Shown here piece after piece: positions 25,021 to 36,376 of a stretch of DNA of 64,000 bases. This stretch comes from Choanephora cucurbitarum (lineage: Eukaryota > Mucoromycota > Mucoromycetes > Mucorales > Choanephoraceae), in NCBI GenBank assembly GCA_025331435.1, contig JAIWNI010000019.1:186001-250000 (forward strand), in the 5' to 3' direction. The position numbers and the translations under genes were made by a program. The notes under the pieces are model-generated. The model saw only the letters and a list, made by a program, of their open reading frames with translations, was not told the origin of the DNA and did no database searches. Position 1 is the stretch's first letter; each line of letters starts with the position of its first letter.

Positions 25021-25376
25021 GGCGACTTGCTGAACTGGTTAAAGGAAAGATTGCCAATGGTCCTTGAATTAAGGTCCTTTTGAGCGCCCCCGCCTCTCTC
25101 CCACCCATTCCATGCCGGCAAAATTAAAAGCCAGTTATTTTTGACAAGCAGAGACAACGTTACACAACAATTGTAGGTTGTCCAAATCAAAAGTGGACAA
25201 CATTAATACTACATCTTCACGGAAAAATAAGACATACATCTTCTTGTTTTGGAATAGATAACGCCCTTATTGTTAACAAAGAAAGTAGCTGTAATCTGGC
25301 TATTGTTTTGATATAAAATGGCTACCAGTATTTTACTCAAAAATAAAAACGATGGCAACTATGTCACTTATGACTA

Positions 25377-27312
25377 TTAAGCAAATAATAGTTTTGAGAG
25401 TAAGCATGTTTGTGGCTCAGGATAAATCAAATCAAACTCATATGCTTCTGTCTTGGATTGACGTGTTGCTTGATCGAATAGAATCTTCGTTTCTATCAAG
25501 AGAGAGAGTAAATCATAAAGAAGACCATTGATATTTAACCACTTACTTTGATCCTTGTAGCGTTGTTTTCTATCACTATCAATCTCAATTAACTTGTCCA
25601 AGATATCAACTATCTCAGCATCCATTGTATCTTCATGTTGAGAGCGTAGCTGAAGTTGACTCAGAAAATGAACCAATGTCTGTAGTGCCCCTATAATAAT
25701 ATGGCAAGTCAGTTACACAAGAGACACGAGATTTATCGTCTCTTATTTCTTTACATGCACTCTCAGGCTCAATTTCCAGTAATTCGCGTACAACTGCTAT
25801 CTCGTCCTTTAGGAGTTGTACCTTATCTAAACTAAACCAAGAAGATTGATCTTGAAGTGTAGGGTCATCATACATTCTACTAGAAGTAGGCTTCCATTCA
25901 TCTTGAAATGGCTGTAATTGAGCAATACGCTTCTGAAGTGCTATAAAAAAAACAAGAAGGGATAAGCAAGGCATTATCACATATATATATATAAGCATAC
26001 CTGATGGTTGTGCTATTCTTTTGATATCCACTTCCCAAACCATATCTTGAGGCACTGATTTGGCACTTGTACTAGGTAGAACAGTATTGGACTGAATGGT
26101 GAGTTTTTGTGGATAATCAGCTGTGGTTGAATCCATCACAAGTGCCCATGTAGATGCGCTTTCTTTGTCTCTACTACAGAGTGGATACAGTTTAGTTGAC
26201 ACATGTGCTAATGAAGGGGCAGCTAGCCACTTGACGCTGTCATTCAATCCAACATAGATAATGGAAGGATCGTCCTGAAGCGCATATGCACCTATGCATT
26301 CTACATGATCAGGGGCTCTTCCTAATAGCCACCAATAATACAACCATGCACTTTGATCTTCAGGATCTGTATAAATAGCGTTCTTTACTAAATCCAATTC
26401 TACATAAAAAAGAGAGTTATAACGAAAGGAGAAAAAAAAAGCATGTAGGTGTTTATCCCCCCCCTTTTTTATTTACCATGAATGGCTACTTGATTTCTTT
26501 CTTCTTCTGTCATATCCATGACAATTTCAGGCAATAGTTTTGAACGTTGATGCCAAGCAGAATAATTGCTGAAACTTTGATTGATTTTACGCGTAGTGAA
26601 TTCATATTCATTCTTGATAATAGCAGTCAATTCATGCTCATCTTTCGCTTGTTTTCTAAGATGACTGACAACATAACGTCGATAATTCCAACCATGAACT
26701 AAATAGATCAAATTAGATTGATATTCTAAACCCTTTCTTACATCTTTCCTTACAGTTTCGAGCATCGTATGTCAACATTTTCTCCACTAAAGCCAATTCA
26801 GCCTGCCAATCAGGTGTAGGCATATGCTGCAAACACCAAAATCGATGATTCCATAGCCAATAGGACTTTGGATTACTCTGGATCAGTTGCATAAACAACA
26901 AAAGTTCTTTCTGATATGTCTTCTGTTGTTGTTCTAGATCAAGTTGTTTAAGAACATGTTCAAGTAAGATGACTCTTCGGTAATTCCAGATGGTATAGTG
27001 ATCTGAATTCCATTGCACAATCTGGGTTGTTAAACTGAATGCCTCATCATCGTATGCTTTATCGTTCATCTAAGACAGATGGAGTTGATACATCTTTTTT
27101 CTTTTTTACATTCCATGGTTATTTTACTTTGGTTCGTATCTTTTCTACAAGCTGATTGTATTCTTTAATCTTCACAGCTTCTTTCTGTCTTCTTGCTCGA
27201 ATGACTTCTTCAGTTGTCTTTTCACGTTTTTTGCCATGCTATGATTGAAATAAGCATTTTATTCTGATAAGAAAATAAAGGGGGGGGGAGGGTATTTTAC
27301 CACATCACTCAT
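25377..27312 (-). CDS. BET4: Rab geranylgeranyltransferase alpha subunit
   Basis: Eight exons (27312-27301, 27238-27128, 27069-26754, 26698-26477, 26399-26001, 25940-25755, 25690-25547, 25492-25377) give about 501 residues. With the beta subunit it prenylates Rab GTPases. The N-terminus MSDVHGKKREKTTEEV fits the family. The repeated alpha-subunit prenyltransferase motifs are clear: HYTIWNYRRVIL, SYWLWNHRFWCL, FHGWNYRRYVV, YSAWHQRSKLL and SAWLYYWWLL. After them lies a longer region (about residues 265-400) that yeast Bet4 lacks but mammalian RabGGTase alpha has as an inserted domain. The C-terminal part keeps the helical end (ESAWALQTLVHFL). The last intron (25546-25493) is in frame if retained, so its removal is uncertain. 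Confidence 0.92.
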
Positions 27313-28177
27313 ACTTGTCAAGTTTCTTCTATTAAAAAAAACAAAATAAAATTAAAGGGGGGGATGTACATTGAAATGGTAAACGGCTAAAAATATCAGA
27401 ATGGAAATTATTTTTCTTTAGTTGACATATGCATCAACAATGATAGTTTTACTCAATAAAAAAAAAAGGGAATATAGCAAGATAAGCAAAATGCATACAT
27501 TTACTCTCTCTCTCTTTTTTTTTTGAGAAAAAAAAATAAGGTAACTCTATCTTTCTTCATACTTTATCATGCATTTCATCCAAAAAAGGGATTTTAGGAA
27601 GTTACTTTCTGAGGCTAAAATAAAGAGGGCAAGAGTGAGAAAACAAGGAGAAGGAAAGAAAGAGAGAGAGAGAGAAAAAAAAAGAGGCGATCTTTTTTTT
27701 TTGCTGTTTAAATAAAACTATTCTTTTCTTTTTGTACCTATCAGTATGATACAAACAGGTTTCTCTTCCTGGCATTATTTTATAAAAGAAGGAATAAGTT
27801 ATCTAATGATTTCTTATACGCTTTTTTTTTTGCTTCTACTTTTGACTCCTTTTCTATTCTATAAGCTTTTTTTTTTTAGAGTTTTGGCGGCAGATCATTA
27901 CCATTTTTACACTAGTAAAAATAAAGAGAGAGAGAGAGAGAGAGAAAAAGAGGTGCATATACCAAATCTAGCGCAAGAGTTAAGAAACCCCTATTGCACA
28001 TTTATACGCTCAACTTGCATTTTCCCCTTTTTTCTTATATTTAGTGATTATTTAAAGAAAGTAAGAATCTTGACCCAAGAACCTTTCTTTTTTCTTCTTT
28101 TTCCTTTTTTTTTTCTTTGCTTTGTTTCTTGTTCTGTACTATATTTATATATTATTCTTATTTGACAGTTCAGCATA
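27313..28177. other. Low-complexity intergenic region with AG repeats
   Basis: No gene is supported. The region is dominated by poly-A, poly-G and (AG)n tracts, including AG runs near 27663-27682 and 27927-27944, followed by T/C-rich sequence before the Myb gene. A 139-codon Phe/Leu-rich frame at 27746-28165 reads through T-tracts and is discounted. Confidence 0.6.
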
Positions 28178-28783
28178 ATGCCTAGTAAGATATCTATGCA
28201 ATTAATTAAGTATGAAAAATCTAATGGTCAATCAATAGGTGTTATGGATATCAGCCATTTATTATGTCAACCTTGTGATCCTTATATGTCAACTAAGATG
28301 ACACAATACAATACTTCCTTCTATGACTCACCACCAATCACACCTCCCGAGACAACAAGCTCTTCACCTCTCTACATTCATCGGCCTGTACCTGTTGTGT
28401 TCAATGAGGTTGATTTCTGGAAGCACCATTCGCTTACAACAGACACTAAGCCCAAGTCAAGATACCGTAAGCGAGTCAACAGTGATCTCACAAACCATGC
28501 TTTTCAACAGACCAAGAATAATCGTCGTAGTCGATCCAATTCGACACCTATGATCCAGACAAGAGTTCCCTGGACTCCTGAAGAGGATGATTTGTTGCAA
28601 AAGGGATATGAACAAGGTCTATCATGGGCTATGATTTCCTGTAATTTCTTGCCTCACCGTTCTCGTGGTTGCTGCTGGGGTCGTTTCAAGACACTTCAAA
28701 ACAAGAATGCCATTGAAGTCTATCAACAACGTATCTGTCAAAGACCTTGGAGAATCAATCGACCTCACCAGACAAAGAAGTAA
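28178..28783 (+). CDS. Small Myb/SANT-domain protein
   Basis: This intronless gene encodes 201 residues. One Myb-like helix-turn-helix repeat lies near residues 127-170: RVPWTPEEDDLLQKGYEQGL, then SWAMISCNFLPHRSRGCCWGRF. The regularly spaced Trp residues and the acidic first helix are typical. It is preceded by a basic, Asn/Ser-rich segment, KSRYRKRVNSD and NNRRSRSNS, that could be a nuclear localisation signal. A single repeat of this type occurs in many fungal DNA-binding proteins. The regulon is unknown. The ATG is preceded by a long pyrimidine-rich leader. Confidence 0.75.
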   Translation: MPSKISMQLIKYEKSNGQSIGVMDISHLLCQPCDPYMSTKMTQYNTSFYDSPPITPPETTSSSPLYIHRPVPVVFNEVDFWKHHSLTTDTKPKSRYRKRVNSDLTNHAFQQTKNNRRSRSNSTPMIQTRVPWTPEEDDLLQKGYEQGLSWAMISCNFLPHRSRGCCWGRFKTLQNKNAIEVYQQRICQRPWRINRPHQTKK

Positions 28784-29349
28784 ACATTCTGCCCCCCTTG
28801 TTTTCCTTCTATATACAACACACCCTTTATCTATATTTATGACCTCCTTATGAAGAAACTATTTTTATGCCCTCTTTTCATGTACCATATTGTTATTATT
28901 ACTGCCGATTTATGCTTTTTCATTCCTTCTTATTTTATTGTTATTATTTATGCTTAATCATTTCAAGCCACGTTACAACTACTATAATTTATTGCAATAA
29001 AGATATCCAATATTACATTATTATTTTACTGTTGTTTAAACAGAGTATGAACAGTTTATTAAATTGAAGGAGACACGTATATAAATAAGGAGACTGTGGG
29101 GGAGAAGTCAATGGTTCTTTTTTAGGTTATATTAGAAGCTTAAAAATGGTAAAAGAAAGACTTTCCTTAATATGAGGTTTCTACCAACAGAAAAATGTCA
29201 AGATGTGTTTCAAATTAGTCGATTCCGAAATCTAGTTTTCCCGGTCTTAGAATTTTATTGTAGCCAACTTTTTCTGATCTTAAGCCATCCTGTACTCTAG
29301 ACGGGTTAGAGGCAAACGAGTTAGATGGTCAATGAACAAGTAAAGAGAG
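28784..29349. other. AT-rich spacer left of the Tc1 relict
   Basis: The 3' flank of the Myb gene is followed by AT-rich sequence without a supported gene. I looked here for the missing left terminal repeat of the Tc1 relict and did not find it. Confidence 0.5.
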
Positions 29350-29654
29350 CTCACAGTCGACATGAGAGGCTTATCAGCTAGTCGCTTTTTTCTCAATGGA
29401 AGGAGAGCCACTTTAGCTGAGTTGACGTCCTCTTTGCCTGTCAAGGTCCACAGGGACTCCGTTCGTCATGCATTGCTTAGAATGTGTTACATAAGCCGAG
29501 TAGCACAGAAGAAGCCATTCTTGAATGCTTTCCATCGAAGAAGAAGGCACGACTTTGCTAGAAAGTACAAGCACTGAATAGCGAAAGACTAAAAAAAGGT
29601 GATTTGGATTTTGCGAAAATTTAAAAATCTGTCTTATTTTTTGCAACCCCACTG
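29350..29654 (+). mobile_element. Internally deleted Tc1/mariner transposon relict
   Basis: The frame from 29362 encodes the N-terminal part of a Tc1-type transposase: GRRATLAELTSSLPVKV, VRHALLRM, SRVAQKKPFL, FARKYKH. Two stop codons then replace expected tryptophans (TGA after KYKH, TAA after IAKD), after which KKVIW is still readable. The sequence then passes directly into an element end: the reverse strand from 29654 begins CAGTGGGGTTGCAAAAAATA, next to a TA at 29655-29656. The catalytic DDE core is missing and no left terminal repeat was found. The copy is dead and truncated. Confidence 0.75.
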
Positions 29655-29656
29655 TA

Positions 29657-30280
29657 CAGAGACAGCCCATTCTTAAATCAATGTCTCGACAGTTGAAGAT
29701 GATTGACTCGCACAATGACGAAAAAGGTCAATACAAGACTGACGGCTTGATACAAGTCTCTGACATAAAAAAAACTTAGAACTTTTGCTCATTGAGACTT
29801 CTGGTTGCTTCGGCAACACTGATAAGACCAAGTTGAACTTTGACCATCACAAAGGAATGTATGGTGCTCTTTCTGTGCTGAAGTGCACTTCTGATGACTT
29901 TAGCTTTGCTTCAGTTGAGGACCTTATAAAAGTCAAAGTTTTTTTTTTCCTGAACGCAGCAGGTATTATCCTTAGCAAAAGACAAATGTTTTGATGCCAA
30001 TATTTTTTTTTTCGTAAATTGAAGATACACATCTGTATCTTTGGAGCCTGTCATACACCAAAGAAGGGTTGTTCGATCTGTTTTTGGGGGCGTCTTTGTT
30101 AGTTCGACAAGGTTATGAATCCAGGCAAGACTATCTACCTGAGCTAGTAAAGTTCTGTCTTATAGTCAAGGTAGTTTTAAAACAGATGATTTTTTTTATA
30201 GTACCACTGACTTCTATGTATGCAATAGAAAGACCTCGAAAACAGCATCAAGAGTGTTCTTCTCTTAAGACACAATGAAG
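29657..30280 (+). pseudogene. Degenerate gene of an uncharacterised multicopy-like family
   Basis: Coding-like segments run in shifting frames: DGLIQVSDIKKT, then LLIETSGCFGNTDKTKLNFD with HHKGMYGALSVLK, then SLSYTKEGLFDLFLG and VRQGYESRQDYLPELVKFCL. From memory this resembles a large lineage-specific protein family of mucoralean fungi without known function; I cannot verify that here. Frameshifts and stops split it, and the Tc1 relict abuts its 5' side at a TA site, so it is probably a broken gene. Confidence 0.45.
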
Positions 30281-31395
30281 CCAGTTATAGATACACAGAC
30301 AAGCAAGGCAGTAGTTTAGCTGACTTAGTCAACCCAGTCATCTTGAAACTGACAAAGGAAGAAGATAGCAATGGCTGACCTTGGGCCTATGTACTCTCTC
30401 CAACATTCTTTTATTTAATTTAATAATACTTAACATTTAATACAAACGCCTATAGCTTACCATTACAATTGCTTTTCTTTTATTCGTTACAATTGGAAAC
30501 TCGATCTTCAGTTAATAAGCGAACAAGGCCTTTTTGACTATCAGAATAGTTGGTACGTTTGCTTGAAGTGCTGTTTTCAATATTTGACTTTGAGATGAAT
30601 CAACAGTTGTAAGACAAGCTGTCAAACGAAATAGGTTTCCTTGTTTCTTCCTTAAGAAGATCCATCAGTCAAAATCAATCTTTTTTTACACTTTATTCGA
30701 AAATCATGCAAAACAAAACAGGATAGTCCATAAATTAAATCAGAATATTAAACCTTTTTCTCACTACAGTTACTTGCAACGAATAATGGGATAAAATGAA
30801 TAAGAGATAGAAAGAGAAGAACTTACATAGATAAACATTGAATGGTGCATACAGAGCTTACCTGTGTGGCTGCTACTCCCCCCCTAACACATGTTATTGG
30901 TGAGATTTGTATAGGCTACAGAGCAGCTACGACTGGAGAACAGAAATGTGCTGAACAAGCCAGACCAACCAGACAAAACCGAGTAGGAGCAAAGACAGGC
31001 AAAACAACAAGAAGACCTGTTTCAAAACAGTGAATGTTCTTTATGGATAAACAACGACGTATCATCCTCAAGTAAGTAGCTATCTAGTAACAAAAAAGCA
31101 GAGCCACAGAATTCTCAAACATTCGACTGAAAATCCATCATCTTCAAAGGTAGGAAGGGAACTTTACCAGGCTTCCGTAGTAAAGAAAAAAAAGGCAACC
31201 TCTGCTTATTAACAAAATCATGAAGAAGGATTCTTTTGTTATCAAACGCAAAATTAAAATGCCGGTACGCAAAAATTAAAATAGCGCACGCAAATAAAAA
31301 AAAAAAAATCCAGTACGCAAATTCTGTCCGAGAAACCAAATTCTCTTTCTTCTTATAAAAAAAAAATTGTCAAGTAGAGGAAAAGGGGCAATACT
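30281..31395. other. Intergenic region before the Zn2Cys6 gene
   Basis: No convincing gene. A 63-codon frame at 30842-31033, rich in Thr, Arg and Ala, lacks family resemblance. Near 31255-31325 a short motif around ACGCAAA recurs several times among A-rich tracts, just upstream of the transcription factor start. Confidence 0.45.
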
Positions 31396-33828
31396 ATGTA
31401 TACAATGGATTATGAACCAAAGCCAAATAACCCAAAAAAGAGAGTGAGAGCAAGTCAAGCATGTGTTCATTGTAGAAAGAAAAAAGTAAAAGAAGGCCGA
31501 AAATCGATTCTGTTTCATTTTTGTTAACTAGGAATTTCATTAGATTAAATGTGATGAAAGAAAGCCAGACTGTTTACAGTGTCAAGAGACAGGTGTATCT
31601 TGTGAATATACAACACCCAAGAAAAGAGGACCTCGCAAGGGCTATGTCCAATTGCTAGAAGAGCGATTGGCTCAAATGGAACGCAAACTGTTGGGCCCTA
31701 CTGGTCAATATCAAGCAACGAATGAAGACCATTTGCCTCCAATTAACTCACCCATTCAATCTTATGAAAATACAGGTAAAAAGAAAGAAAGAATAAAAGC
31801 AATGGTGATAGCTAATATTAGCATAGAGAATTCTTTTGACCTTCCATCATTAGAGATTGTCAATCATTTAGTAGACTTATTCTTTCAAAACATCAATTCG
31901 ATCTTTCCTTTTGTTCACCGAACTATATTGAAAAAAACTATTCAAGATGGTACTGTTTCAAGACCTTTGTTATATAGTGTGTTAGCCATTGGTGCAAGGT
32001 AAATTGTGTATGTGTGTATGTATGTAGTGTTGACACTGTATTAGATTTTCAAATGATCCAGCCATTCGAACCAATCCACCTTATTTAGCTGGAGAACAAT
32101 ATGCAGAGAAAGCACTATCATTAGTAGACGCTGATATGTTACAGCCTAATCTTGCCAACATTCAGTTCTGGGGTATCATGTCATGTTTGGAATATGGCCG
32201 TGCCTCTGGGTCAAAGTAAGTCCGGTTATTTTTATTTTTAAAGTAACGTCTCTTATTTTTTTTTTTTTTTGGAAAAATTAGATCTTGGATCTATGGTGGT
32301 TTAGCTATTAGGTAAAAGACACACAAGAATACCATAAAACAACAGAGACAACTCATTTCGTCTCTATAGATTTTGTCAAGAATTAGGCCTTTATAAAGAA
32401 GAAGTCATGAGTACACCTATATTATCGGATGATGGCTCAATCGATACAATCACCATGTCGTTAAGAAGACGCATCTTCTGGAGTTGTTTCTGTATTGACA
32501 GGTAAGCAATCTTTATTTTTTTCTTGTGTTCAGATATTAAGCCATTTGATAGGTTAGTAAGTGCTGGCACCCATAGACCTCAATGCATAGAACGATCTGA
32601 TTGTGACACAAATCCTGTGAGTATAGCCGATGTGATCACTCTCAGAGACCCCACCTACCATCGGAATGCAGAGGGTAAAAAAATCTCAGACGATTCCTTA
32701 CTCGACATTGCCAAACACTACATGCGTATTATCGAGATATACGGTGAAGTCAATCGATTCATGAACAGAGCCAAATCCAATTCAGCTTCGGTTGTCTGGC
32801 CTCCGATTCCTGAATTTAGAAATCTAGATACACAACTGAAGTCATGGAAAGAGCGATTACCAGAGACATTCCAGTTCAATTCAGCCAATCTAGAGCATCA
32901 CCATCATCATGCCAGTGCCACTTATCTCAACGTATGGCTTTCAGCTCATGCCATCTGGTGTTCTAGCATGATGGTCTTGCATCGAGGCAGTCTGGCATTC
33001 AGTGATATCAAGCCAAGCGACACAATCCCTGAAGATCTCTATCGACGTATTCAAAGCAGTATCGATACCTGTCGTATCTGTGTGGATTCAGCCATGAGTC
33101 TGTTCAGTGCCATCAAGGATCGATGTGGGTATAACACATTACCCTATATGGGTTACTCGGCCTATGTGTTTGCTACTGTCTTGATGACCTCGACTTTCTC
33201 AGGTACACCTGAATCATGTCAGAAGAGCAGTCGAGGACTGAAAGTGTTGTATGATTTGATTGACTGTATGCGACCCTATTGGCCCATGTGTGAACGATTG
33301 GCCAATGCCACCAAGGAATTGTTGGTTACACATCAAAAACTCTATCAAACCACCGAGTATTATTCAATTCGGTATCCTCCAAGAACTGATAGTTATGTAT
33401 CGCCTGGATTGCGAGATCCTTCTGCCCATAGTCAACCCCCTTCTTTATCTATGCTATTAAGCAATTCAGATACATCCTCTGTGCCTGCTTATCCTTCGCC
33501 CTATCAAAATTCAGATGGATTTTATATGCCCTTGACAGATCGTAACACATCTGGCTTAATGTCCAATTGGAATGGAGGCAATGAAATCGATTTCAACAGT
33601 TTAGAGTTTTTATATGATACAGATCTATTTGGACAAGTGGTGTTTGATGTGGCTCAGACACAGCCTCCCTTGACAGAAGGTGATTCCACTTCTTCAGTCT
33701 ATCCAAAGGCTTCTCTTTTGTCAACGACAAAGCCCGATATACCTACTTCTACACCTACCCTTTCTGCCTTTCGAAGTATCATCCCAACCCATCCAGCCAG
33801 CTATCCATCTAAAAGCTTGTGGGATTAG
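31396..33828 (+). CDS. Zn2Cys6 fungal transcription factor
   Basis: Six exons (31396-31485, 31544-31998, 32045-32215, 32282-32311, 32370-32501, 32553-33828) give 717 residues. A binuclear zinc cluster lies near residues 23-50, with Cys spacing 2-6-6-2-6; the first intron sits between CRKKK and IKCDE. A basic linker (PKKRGPRKGY) leads to a coiled coil (QLLEERLAQMERKL). The fungal-specific transcription factor domain follows, from PFVHRT and YSVLAIGAR through WIYGGLAIRFCQELGL to RRRIFWSCFCIDRLVSAGTHRP. The C-terminus is Ser/Pro-rich and probably activating. The third intron flanks a 30-nt exon. Target genes cannot be inferred; the neighbour on the far side is a coiled-coil gene with no obvious link. 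Confidence 0.92.
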
Positions 33829-33860
33829 ATTTCTTTTTATTTTTATTTAATAAAACACAT

Positions 33861-35440
33861 TCAAGTTGGTTTTGTAGTCTGAGAGGGTGTTCCTCTCTTA
33901 GCCAACATGGATCTTAATCTTAAAGTAGAACCTGGACCACGTTGACTGGGCGTCTTTAATGCAGATTTCTTTGAATTATCAGGTGGTGTGGTTGTTGGAT
34001 GCGTAGGTAAAGGAATGTGTGTAGGTCTTGTGTTGATCACTGGTGTTGAGGGTTCTTTAGGTGGTGTCTTTGATTCTTTGGGTGTTGGTTGAGTGATTGA
34101 AGTGGTACGGACACGTGGTAGGCCTATGCTTGCCTTTACTTGAGTTAAGCGAGGTCCTGTAGATGGGCGTATTGGTTTCTTGGTTGGAACGGTCGTTGCC
34201 TTGGTGACAGGTGGTTTCTCGACTACAGGTTTCTCAATAGGTGGTGGTGGTGGTGGTGCAATGATAGAAGTAGGTCGAATGAATGAAGATCGTTTTGTTT
34301 CGTTTGAAATACTACGCTTCACATTGCTTGAGTCAGTTTGAATGGTATCCAATTGTGAAATAGGTAACTACCAAACGAATGAGTATACCGATAAAAAGTT
34401 GTCAAATGGGTTATTGCTTACATTCTTTGCTAATAAAGTATCTTCTCGCTCTAGAATAGTCAAGATATCTTCACCTTTAATCATTAGAGGTGTATTTCTT
34501 GTATAATTGAGCCATAAAGCCACTCCTTCTCGAATTTTATCCCCTAACTTTTTAAGAAAATAAGATAGAAGGAAGGAGCTAGAGGAATGTATAGACGACT
34601 TACTGCTTCAATCTCTTCTTTACTGTTTCTTCTTCTAGCACTTCTGATCAAGATATTTCTTCGTTTCATATTACTTTTAGCTGATAATGAAATTGTCTTT
34701 GCAATGTCCAGATCAACATAGGCCTTTTGTAATACCTCAAAATCGTCTTATTTGGGTTCTAGATGAGATAACAGCAGACAGACTCTAATTTTTCTTACCT
34801 GTTGTTCCAATGGTAGCAAAGAATTTGCCTGAATCCATATCTAGATCTCTTAATAAATCATTCAGCTTTCTCAAGATATGTTTTGTATCAGGTTTGTATC
34901 GAATTCGAGTGTTCAACAGACGCGCATTACTCTAATGTTAAAAAAAAGAAGGGTAAGACTGCTGTGATAACATATCAAGTCAAGATACGTTACCATGCGC
35001 TTTCCCTCCACACTTTCCATAGCACTACCACTATTTGTGCTTGTAGTTGAAGGTCTACGTCTTAATTTCTGTTTGAATTGTTGTGGATAAATGCTGGCAG
35101 CTGACTTGATGGCCGAATCAAGTGAGGCCTCTGCATCGATCAATAGGCTTTCCTTTGTAGGGTCTGAGATGCCAAAGTCTCTTAACATGTGCTCAATTTG
35201 ACTGGTGGTTGATTCCACATTGGTGATGGCCTGATTGGTCAGTTCAAGTTGAGCCAAGAGCTCATTGAGTTCAGCTGTCTTGAGTGTCAAGATAGAACGC
35301 AAGTTGATGACTGTTTGAGTGCCTTCGTCTAGTTTGGCAAGTAGCATATGAACAGCATCGCCTCCCATAGGATGAGATGTTTCTGTTGTATGCTTCACTG
35401 AATTGGCGAGTGGTGAAGTGTCATAAGTTAAATCCATCAT
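33861..35440 (-). CDS. Uncharacterised coiled-coil protein with Pro-rich tail
   Basis: Five exons (35440-34994, 34931-34799, 34746-34604, 34547-34422, 34367-33861) give 451 residues, all joins in frame. Residues 25-95 form heptad-like helices (TQTVINLRSILTLKTAELNE onward). The middle is helical and basic (RDLDMDSGKFFATIGT, then KRRNILIRSARRRNSKEE). The C-terminal third is Ser/Thr/Pro/Lys-rich with an APPPPPPPIEKP run and SxLPR-like stretches, the kind of tail seen in microtubule- or SH3-binding proteins. I recognise no family. It ends 33 bp from the convergent Zn2Cys6 gene stop. Confidence 0.7.
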
Positions 35441-36066
35441 AATAAATAAATTGTTGTCAATATTGGAGAAAAAAAGAAAAAAAAAAAGAAAGAGAGACTG
35501 CAAAGGCGGGGCAAATAAAATCTTTCGGGAAAAGGTAAGCGTGTACGTGTGTGTTTCGAATCCGAAAAAGCGTGCATGATTAAATAAAACATAACATGAT
35601 TTCAGGTACCAATTCTCTTTAAAGAAAAGAGAAAAGGGGGGGGGGGTCCTATTTTAATATGGGCGATGATATCAATTGAGTTTGTGTTGAATGACTTGGA
35701 CTAGTTCTTTAAAAATAAAAAGGGGGAGATGAACTATATGTATGTATGTGTGGGTATTTAAGAAAAAGAAAATACACACCTTATCATACATATAAAGGAG
35801 GGGCAAATTCAATTTTCAGCGCATGAATAGTCCAGGTTGATTCGACATATCAAAATGAAGCATTCATATCACTATTCCACATTCTTTATGTAACCATATG
35901 TGACAACAAAGAAAATAGTTTCAGATCAAGTGAGACAATGATTCACATTTTAGCTTTGGGTAGAAGGGTATTGTTATATAGACAAGAGACATAGTATCAC
36001 AGAGATTTCTCTCGAATAACTGCTATAAGCTCAAACTGCTTTAAAAACATAAATGAGTGGTTAGCA
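35441..36066. other. Intergenic region with G homopolymer
   Basis: Promoter side of the coiled-coil gene. It contains an 11-base G run at 35636-35646 and A-rich tracts. No gene is supported. Confidence 0.5.
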
Positions 36067-36068
36067 TA

Positions 36069-36283
36069 CAGTACTACCCCGCAATAACGGAATTGATATT
36101 GCAGGGTTTTTGTACCGTATAGACCTGAAATTGCATTCACGTTAGGTATAAGCTTTTTACATTAATCAATGGCTCTTTTTTTTTTTTTTTTATTATTTAC
36201 GTTGTGGTAGGAGATGATGGAATTCTCGTGATAACAGGCAACTTTGCACCTATACTAAATTCCGTTATTGCGGAGTAGTACTG
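36069..36283 (+). mobile_element. TA-flanked MITE, copy 2
   Basis: The left end starts CAGTACTACCCCGCAATAAC and the right end is its inverted copy, finishing TAGTACTG. TA flanks both sides (36067-36068 and 36284-36285). It is 215 bp, non-coding, with a long T run inside. The terminal repeats extend beyond 25 bp with few mismatches. The right half matches the left half of the copy at 23243-23446 (shared GCAAAGTTGC/GCAGAGTTGC and GAATTC positions), so the two copies are in opposite orientation. Confidence 0.9.
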
Positions 36284-36376
36284 TAGTGTTCAGAGTGAAT
36301 CCTTCTAGTTTCGAATATAGAGCTTTCATTGGGATAATGGATTTATCTCAACTATATTTAGTTTTGGATTATCTTA

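Noticed and set aside
27663..27944. Possible CRISPR-like or tandem array
   Set aside because: Only AG microsatellite tracts without spacers; CRISPR is not expected in a fungal nuclear genome.
27746..28165. 139-codon plus-strand frame rich in Phe and Leu
   Set aside because: Reads through T-tracts and AG repeats in the leader of the Myb gene; composition is explained by the repeats.
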